NCBI GenBank assembly: GCA_013154235.1 | Contig: JAADCV010000104.1 | Coordinates: forward strand, 1-33,818 | DNA: 33,818 nucleotides | Reading direction: 5' to 3' | Source: Thermoproteota archaeon | Lineage (GTDB): Archaea > Thermoproteota > Thermoprotei_A > Sulfolobales > Ignisphaeraceae | Shown here: piece by piece, positions 7,302-15,083 of the stretch | Numbering within the stretch: position 1 is the first letter of the stretch | Layout: each line of letters starts with the position of its first letter | Notes under the pieces: generated by a model | Databases searched by the model: none | The model's input: the letters and a program-made list of their open reading frames with translations, nothing else | Told to the model about the DNA's origin: nothing | Translations under genes and position numbers: made by a program

Positions 7302-8139
7302 CCGTGCACTTCCCCCTCCATACAAGGATATTGAGGATCTGGTTAGAGTTGAGAGACTCCCAACGATTTGGTGCCCCGGGTGCGGAATAGGCATAGTGTT
7401 CAAAACCTTGCTGAAAGCTATTAAGGAGTACGGCGATGATATTGATAGGCATGTTATAGTGTCTGGAATTGGGTGTGCTGGAAGGTTCGCCGGCTACGTT
7501 AGGCTTGATGGCTATCACGTGCTGCACGGAAGGGCCATACCCTTCGCTGTAGGTCTAAAGCTCTCTAAGCCGCAGCTCGAGGTAACGGTGGTTAGTGGGG
7601 ACGGGGATATAGTGGGAATAGGAGGTAATCACTTCATACATGCAGCTAGAAGGAATCACGACATCAATGTTGTTCTGATAAACAACCTCGTGTACGGAAT
7701 GACTGGTGGTCAGCTTGCTCCCACGACACCTCTAGGCGCGAGAACCATGACTAGCCCCTACGGCAACATAGAGCATCCCGTAAACATACCGCTTCTCGCG
7801 TCTGCAGCTGGTGCAACCTATGTTGCTAGGTGGAGCGTGTTCCACGTCGAGCAGATGAAGAGAAGCTTCCTCAAGATGTTCAAGCATAAAGGGTTCAGCG
7901 TCATAGAGATTATCAGTCCGTGCGTGATATACGCTAGGAGGAACCGCATGGAGATACTGGATATGTATGAGCTCCTCCGAAAGATGTGCAAGGTGAAGCA
8001 GAACCCGGATCCTAGAGAAGGTGAGATAGATATAGTGTCAGGAAAGCCAGTGGTTTTGGGAGAGTTCGTGAGCATAGAAAAGCCAACATACGAGAGCCTA
8101 TACTCAGAACTCGTTGAGAAGGTGAGGAAGAATGAGTAG
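7294..8139 (+). CDS. korB: 2-oxoacid:ferredoxin oxidoreductase, beta subunit (thiamine diphosphate-binding)
   Basis: The catalytic subunit holding thiamine diphosphate and one 4Fe-4S cluster. Cluster cysteines are visible: Cys27 and Cys30 in WCPGCG, Cys61 in GIGCAGR and Cys210 in SPCVIYAR. The thiamine diphosphate motif runs from GDGD (102-105) to INN (129-131). NLVYGMTGGQLAPTTPLG is the conserved loop after it. 281 residues is normal. GTG at 7294 overlaps the alpha subunit's stop by eight bases, with AAGGTGATGG upstream as ribosome site. Confidence 0.94.
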   Translation: MASRALPPPYKDIEDLVRVERLPTIWCPGCGIGIVFKTLLKAIKEYGDDIDRHVIVSGIGCAGRFAGYVRLDGYHVLHGRAIPFAVGLKLSKPQLEVTVVSGDGDIVGIGGNHFIHAARRNHDINVVLINNLVYGMTGGQLAPTTPLGARTMTSPYGNIEHPVNIPLLASAAGATYVARWSVFHVEQMKRSFLKMFKHKGFSVIEIISPCVIYARRNRMEILDMYELLRKMCKVKQNPDPREGEIDIVSGKPVVLGEFVSIEKPTYESLYSELVEKVRKNE

Positions 8140-8713
8140 CTCGCGTACATACCGCGAACTCTCGATTAGATTCGCTGGTGCCGGTGGCCACGGTATAGTA
8201 TTTGCGGGCAGATGGCTCGGCATGGCCTTAGTAATCAGAGGATACGAGGTTTCGCTAAGACCATACTACTCGCCAGCTCAAAGGGGTGGGTGGTCTAAGT
8301 GCGACATGGTGCTAGCTGTTGGAGAAGAGGTTCCCCCAATACTAGACGAGGTTGATGTGTTGGTAGTCACTTTGCAGAGCCTCTACCTCGACGAGATAGG
8401 TCATGTTAGGAGAGGAGGCTTAGTGATAGTTGATGCTGATGCAGTTAAGCAGCGCGGCGCACGCAGTGATGTGATAGAGCTAGCTTACCCAGCCTTCAAA
8501 ACATCGATATCGGTAACTGGAAAGGATAGATATGGTAACGCCGCGTTGATAGGGTTCATCTCAGGGTTGCTGGATCTAGTAGATGTAGACACGCTCTTAA
8601 CGGCGCTAAAGAGGCTTGGCGGAAGGGATCTGGAAGCTAACTCGGCAGTGCTGAGAAAGGGGTACGAGGACGGCGTGAAGGTTAGGGAGCAAAAACATAT
8701 TATCCTCAGTTAG
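8132..8713 (+). CDS. korC: 2-oxoacid:ferredoxin oxidoreductase, gamma subunit
   Basis: The structural gamma subunit that closes the catalytic heteromer. The N-terminal RFAGAGGHGIVFAG (13-26) is the family's GxGGQG loop with His in place of Gln. RGGWSKCDMVLA is also characteristic. 193 residues is typical. ATG at 8132 overlaps the beta subunit's stop by eight bases. It is the last gene of the operon; 28 bases separate it from the phosphorylase gene. Confidence 0.93.
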   Translation: MSSSRTYRELSIRFAGAGGHGIVFAGRWLGMALVIRGYEVSLRPYYSPAQRGGWSKCDMVLAVGEEVPPILDEVDVLVVTLQSLYLDEIGHVRRGGLVIVDADAVKQRGARSDVIELAYPAFKTSISVTGKDRYGNAALIGFISGLLDLVDVDTLLTALKRLGGRDLEANSAVLRKGYEDGVKVREQKHIILS

Positions 8714-8741
8714 CTTTATCACTCAGAACCTAGGGGGCGTT

Positions 8742-9464
8742 TTGATAGGTCCTATACATATTAAGGCGTCCAAAGGAGATGTAGCGGAGAGAGTTATAGT
8801 TGCGGGGGATCCCGCAAGAGTAGAGCAGATAGCTTCTCTTCTAGAAGATGTGAGGTTAGTAAATAGAAATAGAGGGCTTCTTGTGTATACCGGAAAGTTT
8901 GAGGGAGTTCCGGTAACAGTAGCTCTGCATGGCATAGGTGCTCCTTCGGCATCTATAGTGTTCGAGGAGCTTGCAATGCTTGGAGCAAAGATCATGGTTA
9001 GGATTGGTACGTGCGGAGCGATGTACAAGGGCGCTCGGATCGGAGACGTTGTTGTGCCTACAGGGGCTTCCTATTACCCGGGTGGATTCTACTACCAGTA
9101 TTTACGGGAGCAAGCGTGTCTGTGCGCGGTACCTAGCTTTGATGTCGTGACAGAGCTTGTGAAGGAGATCAGTGGCGAGGGTATGAACTTTAAGCTTGGC
9201 CCCGTGATTAGCAGTGATGCCTTCTACGCGGAGGATCCAGAGTTCGCGAAGAGGTGGTCTAGTAGAGGAGTAATAGCTGTAGAGATGGAATGTGCAGCCT
9301 TATTCTCGCTAGGTATGATGAGGGGGTTCAAGACGGGTGCGGTTCTGTTGGTAAGTGATTCTCTTGTCGAGGAGCTAGGGTTTGCCTCGGCTGAGGAGCT
9401 TAGAGACCATGTTGATAGAGTTACAAAGGCGGTGCTCAGGGCTCTAGCGAGGATAAGCAGCTAA
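8742..9464 (+). CDS. Nucleoside phosphorylase (PNP/UDP family), likely MTA/purine nucleoside phosphorylase
   Basis: Cleaves a nucleoside with phosphate to a free base and (methylthio)ribose-1-phosphate for salvage. PNP_UDP_1 family motifs are present: the phosphate loop GDPARV (22-27), RIGTCGA (87-93), SSDAFYAE (157-164), the ribose-binding VEMECAALF (180-188) and SDSL (205-208). The 240-residue length fits the hexameric archaeal enzymes such as Sulfolobus methylthioadenosine phosphorylase. Uridine phosphorylase is an alternative, since base specificity cannot be settled by eye. The start is TTG at 8742 after a GGGGG stretch. A 1-base TAATG overlap couples it to the next gene. Confidence 0.93.
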   Translation: MIGPIHIKASKGDVAERVIVAGDPARVEQIASLLEDVRLVNRNRGLLVYTGKFEGVPVTVALHGIGAPSASIVFEELAMLGAKIMVRIGTCGAMYKGARIGDVVVPTGASYYPGGFYYQYLREQACLCAVPSFDVVTELVKEISGEGMNFKLGPVISSDAFYAEDPEFAKRWSSRGVIAVEMECAALFSLGMMRGFKTGAVLLVSDSLVEELGFASAEELRDHVDRVTKAVLRALARISS

Positions 9465-10126
9465 TGCTGGAGCAGCTCGGCTATAACTGGCTCTGTTCAT
9501 CGCAGAAGCTTTTCGTAAGGTTCAGCTCCCTCAACTATGCTGCTCTAACAACCTTGGGCATAGTTAAGCGCTGCGTTGAGGATAGTTATAGAGATGGAGC
9601 TGCGGTTTTGATAGACGATAGCGCTCTTAGGAAGCTGGAGGGTCTTGAGATAGTCAGAAGGCTTGCAGAGCTCGGCGTGCTAATCGTTGGATTAAGCGAG
9701 GTCGGTAGGAGACCCTCGTTTGATAGTGATGTATGTGTAATTGCTGCAGAGCTTCCGCAGCTAAGCATCGAGAAGTTGTGGATAGCTGCGTTCGTCAGTA
9801 CTAAGCGTAGAACCCTAGGGGGAACTAGCTGCATCGCCAAAAAGATAGAGAGAAAACTGGTAGTGATATGCCGTGGAATAGGGGTAGCGTGCTTCGAGCA
9901 TAGGAATGGCATGATTGAGCTTGGCTCTTGTCCAAAGGAGGTGGAGGCGCTTAGGGTTCTAGAGAGGTATCAGATGGAGTTTGGGAGTCTTAAGGTGAGA
10001 GACGCCGTCAATGCAATATCGCTAGAATTAGGGTTAGGTCGCGAAGAGGCTAGGAGAGCCCTAGGCCTGCTGAAGTATCTTGGACTTATATGCATTAGAA
10101 GAGGGCTTGTGGAGCTTCGTCTGTAG
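9464..10126 (+). CDS. Uncharacterised protein with C-terminal winged-helix-like segment
   Basis: 220 residues, not recognised. The first two thirds are an alpha/beta domain with hydrophobic strands (AAVLIDDSAL, GVLIVGLSEVG, DVCVIAAELP, KLVVICRGIGVACFE). The last 60 residues (VRDAVNAISLELGLGREEARRALGLLKYLGLICIRRG) read as a winged helix. There is no P-loop, signal peptide or membrane segment. ATG at 9464 overlaps the phosphorylase stop (TAATG), so the two are translationally coupled and may work together, for example as sensor or regulator in nucleoside salvage. The 3' end overlaps the convergent DUF84 gene by 32 bases. Confidence 0.8.
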   Translation: MLEQLGYNWLCSSQKLFVRFSSLNYAALTTLGIVKRCVEDSYRDGAAVLIDDSALRKLEGLEIVRRLAELGVLIVGLSEVGRRPSFDSDVCVIAAELPQLSIEKLWIAAFVSTKRRTLGGTSCIAKKIERKLVVICRGIGVACFEHRNGMIELGSCPKEVEALRVLERYQMEFGSLKVRDAVNAISLELGLGREEARRALGLLKYLGLICIRRGLVELRL

Positions 10127-10673
10127 ATCTCTTGTACAGCTGTGGATTAACCCATGGTAGTAGCCCCATTAGTACTGCCTGCCTAACTAGATCGCTTCGA
10201 TCGACGCGACCTTTGGTAAGTATCTTTATGACTCCGCCGTGGCTACCTATGTCCCTCGTCCCGAAGAGGCTATCTACGACTTGATCGAGTTCAGTTTCCT
10301 CGTATACAGCCGCTCTAGCAATTGGTTGAGGAACTTCGAAACCCATACTAAGCCCTATACCCTCAGCCCTTCCATCTGTGATGTACGCAACGTGAACGTC
10401 TATCCAGAACCCATCGATGTTTACGAGCCCCGCCTCGACTCCTACGTAGAAGTCTCCTTTCATCGATTTCATTGAGTTCAGCGCGCGGCACCTAGCGCCA
10501 ACATATATAGATTCGATGCCCAGCGGCTGGGGACCAACCCTATTATCTACGCTAACTCCAACGACCTCAATCTCTGAATTAGGGAAAAAGTCTTTGAATG
10601 CTTGCTTAATGCCAGCTAGCTTCGTAGGGTTGGAGGTGCCTGCCACAATCAGCACGGGAACCACCGCAGCCAA
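10095..10673 (-). CDS. Probable inosine/xanthosine triphosphatase (DUF84/YjjX family)
   Basis: Removes non-canonical ITP and XTP from the nucleotide pool. Family signatures are clear: the N-terminal AGTSNPTKLAGIKQAF nucleotide loop, QPLGIESIYVGARCRA, GVEAGLV and the GSHGGVIKILTKG region. The 192-residue length is usual. The predicted start is TTG at 10673; GTG at 10664 or 10658 would trim three or five residues and still leave the nucleotide loop intact. The gene is divergent from the HtrA-like protease gene with only about 22 bases between starts, so their promoters must overlap the neighbouring coding sequences. The 3' end overlaps gene 9464. Confidence 0.92.
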   Translation of the reverse strand: MAAVVPVLIVAGTSNPTKLAGIKQAFKDFFPNSEIEVVGVSVDNRVGPQPLGIESIYVGARCRALNSMKSMKGDFYVGVEAGLVNIDGFWIDVHVAYITDGRAEGIGLSMGFEVPQPIARAAVYEETELDQVVDSLFGTRDIGSHGGVIKILTKGRVDRSDLVRQAVLMGLLPWVNPQLYKRSTDEAPQALF

Positions 10674-10695
10674 TTCACGTAAGGAGCGTGAGCCT

Positions 10696-11598
10696 TTGAG
10701 CTTACTCCAAAGATTGTCGCTCGAGGTAAAGTCTTTCGCGCATAGAGCTCTGAAAGCGGTAGTACTGGTGTTCTCGGTACCTAAGGACGTTGAGTGCTCG
10801 TCCCCCGAAGTTGCTACCTCTATTGTATCTGCCCAGACGGGATTCGTCTTCGGCGACTTCGTAGTTACAGCAGCTCATGGCGTATCCAGCGGTAAGGCAT
10901 GCATAGCTGCTGAGGGTAGGATCCTCAACGCTAGATTAGCAGGCATAGACGATAAATGGGATCTTGCTTTCCTCGAGGTTCCCAAGGAGCTTGGAAGAGT
11001 GCATGCGCTAGAGCTAGATCGCTCCGCAGAGCACGTGGGCGAGCTCGTTATAGTTGTTGGGATGAATAGAGGGTCGCTGAACCCTTACGTCTCCATAGGT
11101 GTTGTGTGCAGCGAAGGGGTGAGCGTGAAGATACAGGATAAGACTGTTGAGGGAGTTATGCAAGTACATACATACGTACCTAGAGGAACAAGCGGGTCAC
11201 CAGTACTGGGTTCGAACGGAAAGATCGTTGGTATGATTATAGGTGTTGACTACGGTGGCAGTATTGCGTACGCTGTCCCCGCGCAAGCAATCTTAAATGA
11301 CTATAGGCTAGTCTCTAGAGGAATCTCCCCTAGCTCTAGGATTAAGCTTGGAGTAAAGGTTTTAGCAACGCGAGACGGACTGATGGTACTGCATGTCAAG
11401 GAAGGTTCCGTAGCTTGGAATGTGGGTCTGCGAAGCGGTGATGTTATTAGGGAGTGCTATACGTGCGGTAAACATGTAAAGACCATTAGCTTGTGGGATC
11501 TGTGGAGCTGCATTGATGGGGCACTGCTCTGCGGAGAAGCTCTGGAGCTTACAGTAGCTAGGGAAGGTAATGTGAAAAGGGTTAAGGTATCTACTTGA
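10696..11598 (+). CDS. HtrA/DegP-like trypsin-fold serine protease with PDZ domain, probably cytoplasmic
   Basis: A quality-control protease. From TTG at 10696 it is 300 residues; GTAAGGAG ends nine bases upstream. The open frame runs further back, but that stretch is antisense to the DUF84 gene. The catalytic triad is visible: His61 (VTAAHGV), Asp89 (DKWDLAF) and Ser166 (RGTSGSPV). YGGSIAYAVPAQ is the usual end of the protease domain. Residues about 207-300 form one PDZ-like domain (VKEGSVAWNVGLRSGDVI). There is no signal peptide or transmembrane anchor, unlike most HtrA proteins. The 3' end overlaps the convergent gene by eight bases. Confidence 0.9.
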   Translation: MSLLQRLSLEVKSFAHRALKAVVLVFSVPKDVECSSPEVATSIVSAQTGFVFGDFVVTAAHGVSSGKACIAAEGRILNARLAGIDDKWDLAFLEVPKELGRVHALELDRSAEHVGELVIVVGMNRGSLNPYVSIGVVCSEGVSVKIQDKTVEGVMQVHTYVPRGTSGSPVLGSNGKIVGMIIGVDYGGSIAYAVPAQAILNDYRLVSRGISPSSRIKLGVKVLATRDGLMVLHVKEGSVAWNVGLRSGDVIRECYTCGKHVKTISLWDLWSCIDGALLCGEALELTVAREGNVKRVKVST

Positions 11599-12262
11599 CC
11601 TCCCTTATAAGTGGACCCTTTGCGTGTCTAGTCTTCTCTATCTCTGTGTAGGTCTTGCTCTCCTCAATCTTGAACTCGATCTCGGTATCGTGAGTTAGCT
11701 CGATTTCTCTCTCCTCATACACGTACTCATCTTCGCCCAGCTGCTTGTATACGTACACAGTGTACTTCCCAGTAGGCAGATCGAGTTCCGCAAACCCGTT
11801 CTTGTCTGTAAGCGCGTTCCCAGCGGTTTTGCCACCTGTTTCAGCTACGACAGCTGCCTTTTCGAGAGGTTCACCCCTGTACAGTACGCGCACCCTGAGC
11901 TTAGCGTACTTAAGCTCCTCAATGCATCGCGGTAGACCCTTGGACTCAAAGAAGGAGTTGGTCTTGTCTGCTAGCTCCTTAACAAGGTTCTTGACGTCAT
12001 CACTTATCGATGTATCGACTATCACGGATCTTATAGCCTTCGAAAACGATTCGCAGAACTCGCGATACTGCTGCTCATCGAACCTCACCGTGAGTGGTAT
12101 AAGCTTATCCCTAACGATGTCGAACTGCTTGTATAGCGATTGAGGTAGCTTTATGAAGTACACGTTGTATACCTTTGTTAAGAACTCGTGGATCTCGTCA
12201 GGTAATCCCTTCTTGATCTCCTGCACGGGAGGCTTGCGGTAAGTCTTCCAGTCCTCAGTCAC
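11591..12262 (-). CDS. Uncharacterised protein with C-terminal transthyretin-like beta domain
   Basis: 223 residues. The N-terminal 115 residues are helical and charged (IHEFLTKVYNVYFIKLPQSLYKQFD, DDVKNLVKELADKTNSFF) and not recognised. Residues about 118-205 (LRVRVLYRGEPLEKAAVVAETGGK... LTDKNGFAELDLPTGKYTVYVY) match the carboxypeptidase-regulatory/transthyretin-like pattern of a short beta-sandwich. No signal peptide is seen, which is odd for a domain often found outside cells. GTG at 12262 has GGGTGAG just upstream and a TATA-like box at 12291-12300. It is convergent with the HtrA-like gene. Confidence 0.8.
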   Translation of the reverse strand: MTEDWKTYRKPPVQEIKKGLPDEIHEFLTKVYNVYFIKLPQSLYKQFDIVRDKLIPLTVRFDEQQYREFCESFSKAIRSVIVDTSISDDVKNLVKELADKTNSFFESKGLPRCIEELKYAKLRVRVLYRGEPLEKAAVVAETGGKTAGNALTDKNGFAELDLPTGKYTVYVYKQLGEDEYVYEEREIELTHDTEIEFKIEESKTYTEIEKTRHAKGPLIREVK

Positions 12263-12290
12263 GAGCTCACCCTCTAAACCTCTATGCAGA

Positions 12291-12300
12291 GCTTTAAAAC
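12291..12300 (-). promoter_or_regulatory. TATA-like box of the transthyretin-like-domain gene
   Basis: On the minus strand GTTTTAAAGC centred near 12296 predicts transcription start near 12269, close to the GGTGA ribosome site (12268-12272) and GTG start at 12262. Confidence 0.45.
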
Positions 12301-12320
12301 AGCTAGGAGAGCCTAATAGT

Positions 12321-13214
12321 CTAGTTGCCCTCTAGTCCGCGATCACCAGATGATGAGTTCACGACGGTCTGAGCAGATGATGTAATTCCCCTTTCTGATT
12401 CGCTACTTGCTCTAGATAGCTCCGAAGCTCTGCGGTCGAGCTCTTCAATTACCTTCGATAGAGCTGAAAGGTTCTTGTTTAGAGTTGATAGAGCCTTGCT
12501 AAGCTCGGACACAATCTTCTCTATTCTAGAGCTTACGTCTACTAGAGATTCTATAGCTCGATGTGTTGACACTTTCGCGTATATCAGTCTAGAGACTCTC
12601 TTTATGGAACTCCATCTCTTAGCCCATCTCGGCAACACACCAGCGTTCCGCATCTCGCTCAAGGTCTTCATCAGTTCGTGGACATCAATACCTAGGTACT
12701 CAGCAGCCTCGTTGGGGGAGGAAGCCTTGGATACAGCCTCCAGAACCTTTGCGTAGTCCTTCTTTAGGGGTGGAGGCGAGAAGAGAAGCATCTCTACGTA
12801 CTCAGCTAGTGCGTCCTCTACAGCTTCTCGCACTATTGTTTCAAGCTCCTCGTCCTCCGTTACGAGAAACTCTGAGAGCTGAACTACCTCTATTCCTAGG
12901 GTCTTAGCTAGCTCTCTAGCGGAATCATCTGCAAACCCCTTGCATATCACGAGGGGCTTCATGTTTAAGAGCACTGCATTCACGTAGGCTTGCCTAAGCC
13001 CCGTGATGTCTATTTTTCCTGCCTTGACTTCGACGGCGTAGAGTATTCCATCCTTGGATCTAGCGACGAAGTCCACTTCGCCTATCTCGAATCCCTCGAC
13101 AACTATCCTCTTGTGATGCTCTACGATCTCGAAGCCGAGGTTCCGCAGGATCTCTTCAGCGATGCGCTCGCTGCTTCGCCATCTTTCAACGCTTGAGAGC
13201 TGCATGAGTCTCAA
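12321..13214 (-). CDS. RecB-family (PD-(D/E)XK) nuclease-like protein with coiled-coil tail
   Basis: 297 residues. The N-terminal domain keeps the metal-binding nuclease motif: Glu20, then Glu46-Val-Asp48 (GEVDFVARSKDG) and Glu62-Val-Lys64 (YAVEVKAGKID). This is the archaeal RecB-like/YraN-like pattern. LVICKGFADDSARELAKTLGIEVVQL is the usual closing Rossmann-like part. Residues about 160-205 look helix-turn-helix-like, and 215-270 form a heptad-rich coiled coil (IEKIVSELSKALSTLNKNLSALSKVIEEL), followed by a Ser-rich disordered end. The start is TTG at 13214, placed for a leaderless mRNA from GGTAAAAAT upstream; ATG at 13205 is an alternative. DNA repair or end-processing is a family-based guess. 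Confidence 0.87.
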   Translation of the reverse strand: MRLMQLSSVERWRSSERIAEEILRNLGFEIVEHHKRIVVEGFEIGEVDFVARSKDGILYAVEVKAGKIDITGLRQAYVNAVLLNMKPLVICKGFADDSARELAKTLGIEVVQLSEFLVTEDEELETIVREAVEDALAEYVEMLLFSPPPLKKDYAKVLEAVSKASSPNEAAEYLGIDVHELMKTLSEMRNAGVLPRWAKRWSSIKRVSRLIYAKVSTHRAIESLVDVSSRIEKIVSELSKALSTLNKNLSALSKVIEELDRRASELSRASSESERGITSSAQTVVNSSSGDRGLEGN

Positions 13215-13321
13215 ACTCTAACCAGAGTGTATCTCACGAGATTTTTACCCCTTTATCGATATAAGCTCAAGTAGCGAAATGGCTTTTTGTGGAGATGATG
13301 AGTGGGACCCTCGTGTGAACG

Positions 13322-14464
13322 ATGAGCGAGGTCAGAGATTCTGATCCTAGCCTAGAGCTCGTGTGCCGCAAGTGCTCTTCGAAATTCGGTATCGAGCTTC
13401 TATCCCATAGAACCACGTGCCCCGTATGCGGTGGGCTTCTCGATGTTGTAGGCAAACGAGTATGGTCTCCTAAGGGGCGAGGTCTCATAAGGTACGCGGG
13501 GATGCTTCCGCTAGGCAGAAACCTTTCTCGGATCCTAGCAACTGTTGGGGATACCCCTGCCGAGGAGGCAGAGATTCGAGGAAAGAGGATAATCTTTAAG
13601 CATGAGCATCTGAACCCAAGCGGAAGCTTTAAGGATAGGGGGACTGCTATAGCAATATCCCTAGCTCTCGAGCACAGAAATGTTGCTGAGTTCGCAGAGG
13701 ACTCCTCCGGTAATACAGCTATAGCGGTCTCGATGATCGCCAGAAAAATTAGGGTCCGAGCCTCAATATTTGTCCCTAGAGACGCCCCATCGGGAAAGCT
13801 AAGGCTTCTCCGGCTTCTAAGATCCAAGATCGTTACCTGCGAGTCTCGCGCAAAGGCTACCGAGAAGGTAGCAGAGTACGTTGCTGGGAGGAGTGATGTG
13901 TACTACGTGGATCATCTGCGGAACCCAGCATATATCGAGGGAGCTAGATCCATAGCGTACGAGGTATTTGAGCAATTCGGCGAGGTCGGTAGCGTAGTCG
14001 TTCCCATAGGCTCTGGAGGGCTGATGCTTGGGGTAATCAGTGGCTGGCTCGACTTGCTGAATCTGGGGCTTGTGAGGAAGATTCCGAAGGTTCTAGGTGT
14101 TCAGGGAGTGGAGGTTGCCCCGATATACAGAGCGCTCTACGGAGACAGAGGTGTTGTGATTGAGGGGCGCTCGAGGTTAGCTGACGGCATTCGCGTGCCT
14201 AACCCTCCCCGGGCTGAGCAGCTGGTAGAGCTCTTGCGCAGAGTGAGAGGCGATGTGGTTCTCGTAAACGATGTAGATATAGCTAAGGCTCTCAGGGAGC
14301 TTATAGACATGGGTATCGTTGTCGAGCCTACTAGCGCAACAGTGCTAGCAGCGTTAGACAAGGCGCGAAGCCAGGGTGTAGACCTCCCTGAGCCTATTCT
14401 ACTTGTATTGACTGGCTCGGGAATGAAGCTAATAGATGAGGTTGCAGAGATCATTGGTGCGTAG
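13322..14464 (+). CDS. thrC: Threonine synthase-family PLP enzyme
   Basis: Threonine synthase converts O-phosphohomoserine to threonine. 380 residues. The N-terminal zinc ribbon has Cys15, Cys18, Cys33 and Cys36. The PLP lysine is Lys104 in NPSGSFKDRG. EDSSGNTAIA binds the cofactor ring side and VPIGSGGLMLG the phosphate. The zinc ribbon plus SFKDRG is typical of archaeal ThrC. Cysteate synthase and related beta-replacement enzymes share this architecture, and the neighbouring sulfate-activation operon starts 42 bases downstream, so a sulfur substrate is possible. ATG at 13322 has no clear ribosome site. A seven-codon mini-ORF ends three bases before it. Confidence 0.85.
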   Translation: MSEVRDSDPSLELVCRKCSSKFGIELLSHRTTCPVCGGLLDVVGKRVWSPKGRGLIRYAGMLPLGRNLSRILATVGDTPAEEAEIRGKRIIFKHEHLNPSGSFKDRGTAIAISLALEHRNVAEFAEDSSGNTAIAVSMIARKIRVRASIFVPRDAPSGKLRLLRLLRSKIVTCESRAKATEKVAEYVAGRSDVYYVDHLRNPAYIEGARSIAYEVFEQFGEVGSVVVPIGSGGLMLGVISGWLDLLNLGLVRKIPKVLGVQGVEVAPIYRALYGDRGVVIEGRSRLADGIRVPNPPRAEQLVELLRRVRGDVVLVNDVDIAKALRELIDMGIVVEPTSATVLAALDKARSQGVDLPEPILLVLTGSGMKLIDEVAEIIGA

Positions 14465-14472
14465 CGCTATGC

Positions 14473-14479
14473 TTTTTAC
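14473..14479 (+). promoter_or_regulatory. TATA-like box of the cysC operon, also T-run after thrC
   Basis: TTTTTAC at 14473-14479 lies nine bases after the thrC stop and about 30 bases before the GTG of APS kinase. It can act both as oligo-T terminator for thrC and as TATA element for the sulfate-activation operon, with transcription starting near 14502-14506. Confidence 0.4.
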
Positions 14480-14485
14480 CCCTTT

Positions 14486-14507
14486 ACGTAATTAGATGTA
14501 ATTACGT
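14486..14507. promoter_or_regulatory. Perfect 9-bp inverted repeat, candidate repressor operator at cysC start
   Basis: ACGTAATTA (14486-14494), spacer GATG, TAATTACGT (14499-14507): both arms match perfectly. The element begins right after the TATA-like T-run and its right end includes the first two bases of the GTG start codon at 14506, so it covers the predicted transcription start. A protein bound here would block RNA polymerase. The operon encodes two ribbon-helix-helix proteins, which bind such short palindromes as dimers. Autoregulation is an inference. Confidence 0.6.
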
Positions 14508-15069
14508 GGAAAGCATGGTTAGATGCATCGAGAGGGGATTCGTGGTCTGGTTCACGGGGCTTCCAGCTAGTGGTAAAACAACTATAGCTAGAGGGGTTGC
14601 AGAGGTTCTTAGAAGCGCTGGGTATCGGGTAGAGCTTCTTGATGGCGACTGGGTTAGGAGGACCATAAACCCCGATGCAGGCTTTACCTTTGAGGAGAGA
14701 AGAAGGCACCTTCTCCGGGTTGCTTGGATAGCTAGGTTGCTAGCTAGAAACGGTGTGATAGTGCTATGCAGCTTCGTCTCGCCTTATCGCTCAGTTAGAA
14801 GGGAGATCAGATCCATAATCGAGGAGGAGGCTCCATTCATAGAAGTATTTGTGAAGTGTAGTCTCGAAGAGTGCATAAGACGAGATCCCAAAGGGTTATA
14901 CAGAAAAGCGCTTGCAGGCGAGATACAGAACTTTACCGGAATTAGCGATCCTTACGAGGAGCCTGAGAACCCAGAGATCGTCGTAGATACAGAGAAGAGC
15001 AGCGTTGACGATAACGTAAGGAAAGTTATAGCTTATCTCGAGGAAAAGAGATTAATTTCGCTACGTTAA
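14506..15069 (+). CDS. cysC: Adenylylsulfate (APS) kinase
   Basis: Phosphorylates APS at the 3' position to make PAPS, the active sulfate donor. The P-loop GLPASGKT is at 18-25, LLDGD at 44-48, SFVSPYR at 89-95, and the APS-binding FTGISDPYEEP at 143-153. 187 residues is usual for a free-standing kinase. GTG at 14506 is likely leaderless; ATG at 14515 is an alternative. It is the first gene of a six-gene plus-strand operon that includes ATP sulfurylase, which makes its substrate. A candidate operator covers its start. Confidence 0.96.
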   Translation: MESMVRCIERGFVVWFTGLPASGKTTIARGVAEVLRSAGYRVELLDGDWVRRTINPDAGFTFEERRRHLLRVAWIARLLARNGVIVLCSFVSPYRSVRREIRSIIEEEAPFIEVFVKCSLEECIRRDPKGLYRKALAGEIQNFTGISDPYEEPENPEIVVDTEKSSVDDNVRKVIAYLEEKRLISLR

Positions 15070-15083
15070 AACGGGGATAGTGG

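Noticed and set aside
10516-10695. N-terminal extension of the HtrA-like open frame back to 10516
   Set aside because: It lies antisense over the DUF84 gene, has no protease-family similarity, and TTG 10696 has a good ribosome site.
13231-13242. Short palindrome ATCTCACGAGAT next to the promoter of the RecB-like gene
   Set aside because: Arms are only five bases, so chance is likely, and no regulator is encoded beside it.
13242-14486. Identical 14-mer TTTTTACCCCTTTA upstream of both thrC and cysC (13242-13255 and 14473-14486)
   Set aside because: A repeated 14-mer is expected by chance about once or twice in 34 kb, the distances to the start codons differ (66 and 20 bases), and T-runs are common in gaps. 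Not claimed as a shared operator.
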